From Rhabdophis nuchalis (Eukaryota > Chordata > Lepidosauria > Squamata > Natricidae): a stretch of 64,000 nucleotides of DNA. Below are positions 36,601 through 48,600 of this stretch, one piece after another. The stretch covers positions 61,599,850-61,663,849 of the forward strand of contig CM077645.1 in assembly GCA_039707465.1 (NCBI GenBank). Direction: 5' to 3'. A program made the translations under genes and the position numbers. Within the stretch, counting starts at the first letter, position 1, and each line of letters opens with the position of its first letter. The notes under the pieces were generated by a model. That model saw nothing but the letters and a program-made list of their open reading frames with translations. It was not told the DNA's origin and did not search any database.

Positions 36601-39600
36601 TGTTCAATTACCACACAAGGTGTTACGGTCACTCCGGTGGTGGATATCCTTCAAACTGCTCAAAGGATGCCTCTTCAAGGAGCCAGGCCACATCATAGTG
36701 ACAACAGATGCGAGCCTATTTGAGTGGGAAGCCCACGCCTTGGACCAAGTAGCAGAGGTTGCTGGAGTGCCCAGGAACTGTGGAACAGAATCAACTGGTT
36801 AGAGCTGCGGGCCATTTGACTAGTGCTCCATGAATTTCGGGAGTTTGTGACGGCCAACCATGTGTTGGTTTTCACTGACAACATAGTCTCTAAGGCCCAT
36901 GTTAACCACCAGGGGGCACGTGGTCCAAGTCCTTGATGCTGGAAGCGGAGAGGCTCCACAATTGGGTGGAGGCTTGTCTGCTATCGATCCAGACAGAACA
37001 CATATCAGGCACAGTCAATATACAAGCAGATTGGCTAAGCAGGGCCACGGTGGACCAGGTGGAATGGCGTTTCCACCCGGTCCTGTTCCAGGAACTGTCT
37101 CACAGGCTCGGGCAGCCCAAGGTGGACCTCTATGCACAGCCTCACAACACAAATCTGCCGAGGTTCTCACCAGGTTCCATGTGCCGGGGGCAGAGGGCAC
37201 TGATGCTTTTCGCAGTCCTTGGCCAGGGGACCGCCTTTATGCCACTTTCACTTGTCTCGCATGTCATCCGAAAGATTCTGGTGGAACAGGCAGAGGTTCT
37301 CCTGGTCACACCAATGTGGCCCCGGCACCCCTAGTACGCCGACTACGTCCATCTGTCCATATCATGCCTGTGGACAATCCCGGACGATCAGATATCTCTC
37401 AAAAGGGTCTCATTTATCCAAACCTCCAACTGTTGCAGTTAGCCGTGTGGCACGTCAGCAGGCTATCTTGATCCGACAGCACTTCTCCGACAAAGTCATT
37501 GATACAATTCAAGCAGCATTTTGCCCATCCACAACGCGCATCTATGAGGCCACTTGGCAGACCTTCTGCAGGTGGGGCCATATAGCCGGCATTGACCGGC
37601 TCTCGGCATCCGTTCTACAGGCTGGATTTCTTGCAGATGGCATGAACAAGGGAATGACACCCAGCACCCTCCATCGCCAGATTGCAGCCATGTCGACTGT
37701 AGTTGGGGGCAGGCAAGGACAATCCTTAGCTTACCATCCAAGGGTTTGGTCATTCTTAAAAGGTGTCTTGAACTTCAGGCTACCCATGGTCCATTGCTTT
37801 CCCACATGGGACTTCTCCCTGGTATTTAGGGCCCTCATGGCGGAACCATTCGAACCATTGTTGACCCTTAAGACTGTCTCTGATAGCTATTATGTCAGGT
37901 AGGAGGGTGTTGGAGCTGGCAGCACTATCAGTCCGCGAGGACCTCTGTATCTTCCGTCCGAACAGTCGTCCTACGGCTAGACCTGGCATTTGTTCATGGT
38001 TCCACAGGGTGCAGGAAGTCATTCTCCCGGCTTTCTGTCCACAGCCCTTACATCCGCGGGAGTGACAGTGGCACCACTTCGACATTCGGAGGGTGTTCCA
38101 TCACTGTGAAATGTACTGCGTCCTTCAGAAAGTCAGAGGCACTATTTGTGTCCTTTCAGCCAGTGTCTATGGGGCAGAAAGTGTCCTCGAACACCATCGG
38201 ATGTTGGCTGAAAGCGTGTATTGCACTTGCCTACAATAGTCAAGGCTGGTTCCCAGACACATCAACCCCATTCCACCAAGAGTGCAGCCACCACGCTGGC
38301 CTGGGAGACACAGGCTTCAGTTTAGGAATTTGCAGGGTGACGACTTGCCCTTTGTCAGGCATTATAAAGTGGACATATATGCCTCGGCGGAGGCTTCCTT
38401 TGGGTGGTGAGTCTTGCAGAGGGTGCTTTCACCACCTAGGGTCCCTGACCAGCCTAATTCCCGCCGTTGACATTCATTGCTTTGGCATGTCCCATACTTG
38501 GATTCTCCAAGCAGTACACAGGTGAACGACCGTTGACTTACCTGAATGGTCCTCCTATGTGCACTGCGAAGAGAATACAAATCCACCCTTAGTTTTGGCT
38601 GGTCTGGGTATGGAACACACACCAATCTGATTACTTGTTTACTTGTCTTACATTCTGGCCCGCTTCAACTTACAATCCTTCGTACAAAACTGAACTACCC
38701 CAGTCAGAGTAGGCGTGCTCAACAATTGCATAACTCAGTCTCTAGGCTAATGAACAAAGTTAACCCCTGCTTGGATTCTCTTCACAGGGCACATAGAAGG
38801 ACCGTTCCGGTAAGTCAACAGTCATTTGATTATAAATTTTTTGAAACTGCAGATTATATTATATTAAAGCAAACATAGACATTAGTTGAATAGAGTTTAC
38901 TGAAATAATGGTTTTATCACTTGACACTACAGTTATGAAAACTGAGTACAAAGCTTACTTAGTACAAACTTTTATCAGTTTTCTGTAAAAAAAGAATTGA
39001 GGTATAAATCTAAGTATTCTTTGTAGGTGGCTGGTTCAGTTTTGATATATAAAAAATGCCGAAAATAATTTCAGTTAGATCTTAACTCCTAATGACTCTA
39101 TACACCTGTACCTTTCTTTCTCATCACATGGCAATAGTTTGCATTGCTCTTCTCCAAGGAGCTTTTTCCCTGATGTCCCAGTAATCTTTTTGTAATCTTT
39201 TTAGGATCCTTACGATGTGTCCAGTGTAAGCAGGTCAGTTACTGTTCTGCAAGTTGTCAGATGAAAGATTGGCAAATACATAATAATGTCTGTAAGCCAA
39301 CTAAAGCAAAGTAAGTTAATGGATACAGTTGAAATGTAATTAAATGGTAGCCATAAGCTTTGAATTTGTCAATCAATTATATGTAATAATAATGTGCAAT
39401 TACAATTTAAATAAGAATAGTTATAGAATTTTGAAAAGTTCTTTGATTCTGAAGAAAATGGTCGCATCCCTGGAAACTTCTTATTTATATAGGCATATAG
39501 TTGTATATTTAGATTATGGTGGTTTACTTTTTAAATTTTTATTAAACAAACACTGTCAAATAATTGAATAACACAAATTGATGATTGTTAAAAATGATAA

Positions 39601-42600
39601 CAAAAATATTGTATTAGAAAGTAGATGGAAAGGACTTCCTGTTCCTGGCGGCGACGGACGAACCTTGGGGTTCGTCCACCGTTTTGTTCTTTTTTCTGCC
39701 CCTAACGGGGCGGGGTACCCCTTTTTTTGGGGGGTCCCTCCGTAAAACTGGCTTGCCTGGGCTGGTTTATCCTGGCGGCGGCTGGGAAACGGCCCTTGTC
39801 TTCGGTTTAGGCGAGAGAAGACATGCTGTGGGGGGTTTCCCTTCGCCAATGGAGGACGGCAACGTACGATGAATTTGGAGAGAGCTGAGTGTTCGGGTCG
39901 GAAGGCTTGCCGGGGCTTTGGCGGCGAGGTGGAGAGTGAGTGATTTTAATCTTATTTGTGCTGGCAGCCTGGACTGAAAGAATGTGGAGGGGGGTGTTTG
40001 TTTGTTAAACTCCCCTCGGATTTAAAGCGGCGCTTAGAAATGGCTCCTCGTTGCGAGGAAGCGGACATTTCGCATCCGGATTGCTTTGAAGCAAGTGAAA
40101 GTGTTTTGCGGCTTGTTTCTTTACAATGTATCTAAGTCCGGCTGGCTTGAAACAATTTTTCCTTTGCTACTTCCTCCTGCTGGCTCTCAGACTGGGCGGT
40201 GGAAGATGGCTGCCCTTTGTTCCTGAATGACTATTTTTACTTATGGAAAATTACCAACATCTCTTTGTGATTTGGACTCCGTCTCTCTATTAATGAAGAA
40301 ATTTCTGGATTAATTGATTCCTTCCCTGGAGTGCCTTCTCTGCTATAATTATTGACTGTGAAAAGTGTTTCTCTTCTGGGTCTTGAATTTTTTACAACCC
40401 TGATTTGAACTGTTTTCTCCTGACCTGCTTCAACGGCCTCACCCAAAAAACGCCATCTTAGTGGCACTGACTTTAACAGCTTACCATGGCATCAAAATCA
40501 GAATTGGCAGGTTTGGAACAAAGAATGACATCAATGGAATCAGTGTTACAAGCTTTGGTGCAGGAAATTAAAGCTTTGAGAGAAGATAATAGCAGCTTCA
40601 AGAAGGATCTTTTGGAAACATGGAAACAAGTCCTGGAGAACACACAGAAGACTGAGGAGCTGGAAGGGGGGCTGGCTGGGGCAAAGGGAGAGCTTAAAAA
40701 TGTTAACAGTGAGGTTGGAGAATTGACAGGGCATATGTCTAGGATGGATTTTGAAAGGATGTCATATTTTTTAATATTTCAGAACATTTCTGAAGAACCT
40801 GGTGAATGTCTTCCTGAACTCATGAGCACAATTTTAGCAGACTATTTACATAAACATAAAGATGAGATCAGGGGGGACATTGACCTAGTTTACAGAATAA
40901 ACTCGACATATGCCAGGATAAATGAAGTGCCCAGAGAGATACATATTAAATTTGTTAGAAGGTCAACCAGAGAGGGAATTTTGAAGGCGCAGAGAGGGGG
41001 GCCGCTAATTTACCAACAAAAGGAAGTCGCCATCTTGAAGCAGATCCCAAAAAAGATTAGAGAGATGAGAAGGAGGTATTCCTTCTTATCCCAAAAATTG
41101 TTTGACCACGGGACTTGGTTTAAGTGGGTGATGCCGGAAGGGATGTTGGTGTTCTGGGAAGGAGGGAGAGTTAGGATTAAAACAGTTGTTGAGGCAGAAG
41201 CCTTTCTTAAAAAACATTCCTCTGTCCTGGGGGAAGATTCAGGGGGGGCGGGGGGGGCACGGCTCCGCCCGCTGGGGGCCAGGAAGGAGAAAAAGAAGAT
41301 ACAATTGCCAAGAGACTTAGATCGAAAAAATAACTTTGCTTTTTTTTAATTAACATTGTATAACCTTTATATCTGGATGTTTGCACACGACTGCCAGCAT
41401 AGAATTGAGAATTTAGGAAGCATGTACTTATTTTCACCTCGTAGTACTTTTGAAAAATGTTTTTTTAATGTTTCATTATGAAGCCCTGGAAGGGCCAATG
41501 ATCCCGACGCGAAAGTTCTCAAAATGTTTCTGTATCCCTTACCCTACCCTTTTGGAAAATTGTAAAAACCAATAAAACTTTTTCAATATAAAAAAAAAAA
41601 GAAAGTAGATGGAAACAAGCGGGGCTGCCCTGGAAACAGCTAAGGACCAGCCCACTGTGCCTCTGCTAGCGAAGACGGAGATTAGGTGGGCCACACATAG
41701 CCCTCTTGAGCGCTGTTTTTACTGGCAGGCTGTCACAGCCGAAAACGGAGCTTGTAAGCCCGTTTTCGCTGCAGAGTGCTTGGGCTACCACAGGCACCCC
41801 TGGCATGAGTGCTGTTGAGCTGGCAAGGCTCCCGCCTGCTGCTGAGGTCAAACACAACTGCCTACGGCCTTCAATGAAATTGAGTTTGACAACCCTGCCC
41901 TAAGTGGTTTATAAAGTTAGGATATTGCCTTCATCAATATATTGTATTGAAGGGAACAGGAAGTCCTTACTACTGTACCATAATTGGAACTTATATTTTG
42001 GACATTAAATGATGCAGTCATTAAGTGAGTCATCACATGAGTGGACCTAATTTTATGAACATTTTTACTGCAGTTGTTAAGCAGATCACTCTGATCATTA
42101 AGCAAATCATGTGGTTGTCAGAAGCCAGCTGGGAAGGTTACAAACAGAATAACGCAACCACAAAATGCTGCAACTATCGTAAATGTGAGCTGGTTGCAAT
42201 GGTCGTAACTTTTAGGATGTGTTGAAAGTCACTTTTTCCAAGAGTGTTGTATTAATCATCATTATTTTCATACGTCAAGTACTATCCATGTAGCTTTGTT
42301 ACAGAACAACCATAAATTAAAGACAGCTTTTTGGTGACAACCTCTCCATAATTTGGAAGAATAATATGTGTCAATCTAATAAGTCAAGTGCAGCCATAAT
42401 TATATGATGTATAGTTGTAACCTATTTTTGAAATCTATCCTTTTGGTTGTTCTAGAACAGTGATGGCAAACCTTTTTTGGCTGTCAAGGCAAAAGGGGGG
42501 TGGGAGCGCGGAGTTGTGTGCCAGCGTTCCACACCTGTAATGCTATGTGCGCAAATCCCCCTTCCCTGTGCATGCATGTGTGCACCCAGCAACATCCCCC

Positions 42601-45600
42601 ACCTGCTCCCCGCATCCCATTTCCGCCCCCCCCCTCGCTTTTGCTGCCTAGGGACCAGAGGCTTTCTAGGAGCCTGGGGAGGGCGAAAACAGCTTCCCAC
42701 ACCTCCGGAGGGCAAAAACCAATCCTACGGGGAACCCGGAAGTTCGGGAATGGTGATTTCCAGTTTGTCCTTGGGGCCGATTTTCACTCTCCTGGGCCTT
42801 CAGAGAAGCCTCTTGAAGGCTCCGGAAGGTAAAAAATGGACCTACGTACAAACCAGAAGTCACCTACGTACAAATCAGAAGCTTCCTTGAGGGCTCCGGA
42901 GGGTGAAAACCGGCCCTACAGCAAACCAGTCCCTAGGGAATTTTTCGCCCTTCAGAGCCTTCAGGGAATTGACTTCTGGTTTGTCTGTAGGACTGTTTTT
43001 CACCCTCCGCAGCCTTCAGGGAAGCTGGCTGAACGTCCGGTTTGCCCGGAGGGCCTGTTTTTCGCTTGCCTCCAGAGGGCGAAAAATGGCTTCAAAAGAA
43101 GGCCAAAGTTAACTGGCACTTGCTGGCCAGTTGACAGGACAAATGGTTCCATGTGCCACCTGTGGCACATGTGCCATCACGGTTCTAGAATTTAGAAAGT
43201 TAAGAATTCTCAAAAGTGGTGTAAGGACTAACTAATGAAATTATAATTTCTGTGATATCCAATTATTTAAATCAATACTAAGAAAACCTTGGTAATTTAT
43301 TATCCTTTATTGCTTTGTGTCTTCTTTATTTAATTTCCCTTCCCTTTTTTCATGAGTCAGATCATAGTGATTGTCCAATTCTGTAAATACTTTCTTGCCT
43401 GCATGTGCCAATATATTAAAACCTGTTTTAGAATTTTCACTGATAAGTATTGAAATAAACAATTCTCTAATCTCTGTAATATTCTGAAGAAACACCTAAC
43501 AACTAAACCTGCTACAAAGAGCCCAAGTGGACAGACCCCATTGGTTTGATCCTGAATGCCAGCGACTGAAAAAGACATTGAAGGAGCTATCAGGCTCGCC
43601 CAGAGGAATCCTGCTCATATACAAGCTGAGATCTTGAACACAAGAAGGGATTAAAAAAATATAACATTAAAGAAAAAAAGTTTTGCCGTTTCAGTCTGGT
43701 CACAACTCGAGTTGGCTGCTAGAAGTCATAACTCAGTAATATTTTGGCAGGCTGTAGCAGGTGTTCTGAAGGAATGGAGATTTGTGTTTGACATACCTAT
43801 CTCTGATGAGGACTGGGAGAATTATTACAAGTGTTTGTTTGCCTCCACGGAATCTGCAGAGAAACTGTCTCTAAGTAATCTAGTAAATCCTAGAATCCGC
43901 CCTTCCCTCTTGACCACCAGTCTTGGAAAAGAACATACAATCAAGACTTCGCTTCCGGTTTTTGACAGCGATGGACGTGTCCGTCCACCGCTTGCCTTTC
44001 TGGTGGGCTCCTTCGGGGGCACAAAGAGTCCTGGAGGGATTCTTTGCCGAAACGGGCGGCTTGTTGGAAGCCCCCAACCTAGCGGCAGTTGGTGGGGGTT
44101 CTTCCAGCCTCGCCCTAGGAGCCAGGAAGGCATAAAGGGGGGGGGGCAAATCCTGCCTCTTCGCCTGATGGATTCTGGAGGAAACATTTTAAATTGAACG
44201 TGTGGCTGGAACACGGGCGATGGAGGGATCTCCCAAGTTCCCGGTTTGTTGATAGAGGATAAGCGACAGAAATAATGTGAGTTTTATTTAATCAACTTAA
44301 ATGGAAAATAGAGGGCGGGGGGTTCTTTCTCTAACCCCCCCTCGGAAGAAGCGGCGCCTAAATGAGCTCTCCGATGGGGAGAGAACAAGGATTAATTAAC
44401 TTTGCCATTTGAATCAACTATTTTGAGGGAATGGCTTTACAACAGCAACAATTTACCACGGAGCAATTGCTAAAAAGCAAATCGTAACTTTCACTCTCCT
44501 ACCCTGGGAAGGTTGAGGTAAAATGGCTTCTCTTTGTTCTCTTATCAAAACTTATTCGCGCCAGTGGAAACAGCTCCGGGCAATCATCTGAGAAGAGTCT
44601 TTGGTGTCTGTGTGTTCTCCCCGGGAGCTCTCTTTGCCTCTCCTGTATGTGGATTCCCTGAATGTGGATTACAATATTTCTTTTTCTTCTCCGTAACTTG
44701 AACTAACGAATTTTGATTTCTCCTGACATTCCGAGCCCTCCCAGCTGCTCACTTTTTTGACGCCATTTCTTTTATTGTTTTTGAACTGAGACAATGGGTC
44801 CCAAAAAGCTGCCAACGGGGAAATCTGCATCTGCACCCCCTTCAGCCGGCTCCAGCCTGGCAACTCAACAATCGAAAATTACTACCTTACTACAGAAAGA
44901 AACAACTGGAGAGGCTTCACAAGAACTATCAGTTACCCAAATGTTCCAGGAACTTTTGAAAAGTATAAATGATCTACGGAAGGAAATGGCAGATTCCAGA
45001 GCAGAACTTAAAGATGTCCAGCAGAGTACAACAGAAAATAAAGAAAAGATTGAGTCGTTGGAGGAGGAGGCAACTGAGGTGGGGGGGGGGAGAGGTTAAG
45101 GAGTTACAAAAACAAAATTTAGAGTTACAAACTATATTTTTAAAACAGAACTTGAAAGAATGTCCTTTTTTCTTAGGTTTCAAAATATACCAGAAGTAGA
45201 AAATGAAGACATTAAAGAGGTTATGAGTATAATATTAGCAGAGTATCTTAAAAGAGAAAAAGACCAAATTTGGTGGAATATAGATTTGGCATATAGAATC
45301 AACTCAACATATGCTAGAATTCATAATCTTCCAAGAGAGGTTCATGTAAAAATTTTCAGGAGCTCCACGATGGATGGGGGGGGGGGAGGCCACTGAGATA
45401 TCATGACAAAGAAGTAGTTATTTTGAAACAAATCCCGAAAAAAATAAGAGAAACAAGGTGGAAATTTTCCTTCCTGTCTAAGAAACTATATAATAGGAAT
45501 TTGGTTCAGATGGTTGCTTCCAGATGGAATGCTGATCTTCTTGGAGGGAAATAAGATTAAAATTAAAACAATAATTGAGGCGGAAGCCTTTTTGAATAAG

Positions 45601-48600
45601 CACTCTTCTCTCCTAGAGGACAGAGATAGTGGAGGCGCAGAAAAGACAGAAGGAGCCATCGCCCCGCCTGGAGATAGGGAGGGGGAGGAAATGATATCGA
45701 AAAGACTTAGATGACAAAAATGAGCTCAGTGGAATCATTATTATAACTTGATACAGCGAAATGGCAAAGAAAGAAATGATTGAACATACGACTGACACAA
45801 TGTGAAAATCTGTTTTTGCTTATCCTTTACACCAGTGTTTTTCAACCTTTTTTGTGCAAAGGCACACTTTTTTCATGAAAAAAATCACGAGGCACACCAC
45901 CACCATTAGAAAATGTTAAAAAAATTTAACTCTGTGCCTATATTGACTATATATAAAGTAATTCTCTTGAATAGGAATCAAATAAACACAAAGAAATTAT
46001 TTTATAATTACTTTATTATGAAATAATAAAGTATTTTATAATTGTTCATATTTGTGAGCCGAAGCCGCATGTTACGGATGAAATTGGAATTTTTCCCACG
46101 GCACACCAGACAATATCTCACGGCACACTAGTGTGCCACGGCACAGTGGTTGAAAAATGCTGCTTTACACTATTTTTAAATTTGTAATTTTGTATCTTTA
46201 AAATATTTTTAAAATTGTAACTTGCGAGTTATTGGGGGGGGGGGCACCATTGCCAGCATGAAACCACCAAAATTTTCTATATACTCTATTCCTTTTCCCT
46301 ATGTATATTTTAAAAACCCATAAAAATTTTATTCACAATGAAAAGGACATACAATTTATCATTAAAAGCTTAAAGAACAATAAAGCTGCAGGTGAGTATT
46401 TTTTAACAGCAGAATTATTCAAGAAGTTCCCAATTGATGGGGTCCAGTATTGGCAGGTCTTTTTGCACACACAAATAATACCTGCCATGTACCAGATGGG
46501 TGGAAGATGGCAATAGTTGTCCCCATATATAAAAAAGGAAATAAAAAGGATCCTGGTAATTATAGGCCTATTAGCCTGATTAACATTGCAGCAAAAATAT
46601 ATGCTAGGTTCCTTTTGAACAAAATTGAAATATGTGTAGAGGAAAACAATATCATCACAGAAGAACAAGCAGGTTTTAGACAAATCCGATCCACTTGATA
46701 ATTGCTTTGTCTTGAACCATTTAATTGCCAAATATGCCTATAAGATGAAACTCCTTTTGTAGCTTTTATACACCTTATAGCAGCATTTAATATGGTAGAT
46801 AGAGAAGTACTATGGAGTAAACTGACATCTCTTAAATAGAACCTAGACTGCTGGCTTTGATTAAAGCTCTTTGCACAAGTACCTGTTTGAGGGTCGGTTA
46901 TGGGGTTAATGGGGCTTGACTAACAGGATTCACACAAATAAAAGGGTAATGCAAGGGTGTATCCTTCACCCATTATTTAGTTTATATATCATTGACTTAC
47001 CAGAGTTAATGAAGGATCCCATGGTACACGTGCTGATGATCCTGAATACCTATTGTAACAACTTGCTTTATGCTGATGATATGATTTTATTATCATACTA
47101 GGATTACATTAAGAAGATTCAGCTCTTATTGCCAGGATAACTCCCTAATCATTAGTAAATCTAAATTGAAAAGAATGGTGTTTGGAAAACATCATCTGAG
47201 ACATAGATGCAATTAGATGGTGAACCAATTGAACAGGCATATTTCGGGGTAACCTTTTCCAAGACTGGATCTTGGGCTTGCCATCATCAACAGAGTACTC
47301 TTAGACAAAAGCCCATTTGAATTCACTGCTTAAACTAAACCATAGTTACCCAGGGTCCCTAACCCCATTAATTAAAGTATATAAAGCTAAGGTTTACCTG
47401 TATGCTCTTACATTGAGCAGAGGTTTAAGGTCTATACTCAACCACAGTCCCAAAACAAACAGTCCCAGCATTTGAGATATATTCTGGGTGTAGATCCAAG
47501 AACATCATCTTCAGCAGTTTTAGCTGAATTTGGAATTCATACAATTCATGCACTATCCAAAATTAGAGCATATAACTACTGATGCAAAGTCAATGGAGAC
47601 TCCCCAAGTTATATCTACTAGAGCAAGTAAAATTACAATCACAAATCTGGATCACCAAACTGACAAATTTTGTAAAAAGCTCTGGCCTTCCTGTCTCTTG
47701 CATTAACAGGAGAACAATTTTTTTAAAAAGCTGCCCAAAGTATTAAGGATATAGAAGCACAAAATGATATACCTATCCTTAGCAAGATGGGTAACCTGAA
47801 ATGGCTGAGTAAATACAAACGTACTTTTCAAGTAGACAGATAATTGAAGTTACAACTGCCAGAACATCTTAGGGAGATATTTACATGAGCGAGATTCGAA
47901 CAGTTTGACACAATGGTCAGATTTGGGAGATTCCATTCTATACCCTACAATGAGCATCTGCATTTGCGGAATGGCAGAAGTAGAAGACCTGGCTCACATC
48001 CTATTTGATTGTTGCTTATATAAGGGGTTGAGAGACAGGTACCTTTGTCCATATAACTAGCGAATGGCCCATTGCGATCCCCATATCAAAACAACTGACT
48101 TTAACACAGCACAGTACTTAGACAAAATGGTTCAGTTGAGATTTGTATACATGGGACTGATTGGGGTAGATTGTAAGGGTGACACCGAAAATAATTGTAT
48201 CTCATTTTATTCTATTTTATATATGTATTAAATGATATTGTATCTTATCCTATAACTTTTGCATTTTACCTTACTCTTATTTTAAGTTGCTTGAATAAGA
48301 TTTTGTTGGCGATGTGTGTTTGATATGTGCTTTGATATGTCCTGTAGGCTAATCCTGGTTTAAGCAAGTTCAGATTTGGATGCTAAAGCAGCATATGAAA
48401 CAACAGTATTGCTTGATCAGCTAGAAGTTATACTGCCACAACATAAAAATTTTTAAATGAAATAAACTTGCAATTGAACTGAACATTGTGCTAATGAATG
48501 AAATTATTCTTTTTAGTACAAATAAAGCTGAATATTGTAGAAAACCATTGGATGAAAGCAATAAAAAGGTATGGTGAGAGGAATTTTCTTCAGTGGTTGA

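Larger units (their letters stand above)
30502..38818 (+). mobile_element. DIRS-type tyrosine-recombinase retrotransposon (broken), with nested LINE
   Basis: Inverted terminal repeats of about 125 bp are at 30504-30629 and 38675-38800. An internal complementary region at 38532-38578 is the reverse complement of the right terminus (38772-38818). This arrangement is specific to DIRS. In order: a putative gag-like region (30734-31600), the nested LINE, RT (FYSILFLVSKASGEWRTILD near 35880, YLDD at about 36240), RNase H (VTTDAS near 36700; EHISGTVNIQADWLSRA near 37000) and tyrosine recombinase (37440-38500, with RR..ELAAL near 37905 and FRKSEALFVSF near 38125). Stops and frameshifts break every domain, so it is dead. 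Without the LINE it is about 5.1 kb, normal for DIRS. It is in the sense orientation of TDRD1. Confidence 0.9.
43942..46340 (+). mobile_element. Second ORF1-only L1-like element (HAL1-like), decayed
   Basis: Flanked by an imperfect 15-bp duplication, AAAAGAACATACAAT (43927-43941) and AAAAGGACATACAAT (46341-46355). It has an 852-bp leader, an ORF1 region at 44794-45711 with frameshifts, and a short 3' UTR interrupted by an hAT MITE. Once the MITE is removed, leader, ORF and 3' UTR lengths nearly equal those of 39632-41599, and again no ORF2 is present. It is older than the first copy. Confidence 0.85.

Noticed and set aside
30734..38500. An endogenous retrovirus or LTR retrotransposon
   Set aside because: There are no LTRs, protease or DDE integrase; inverted ends, the internal complementary region and a tyrosine recombinase identify DIRS.
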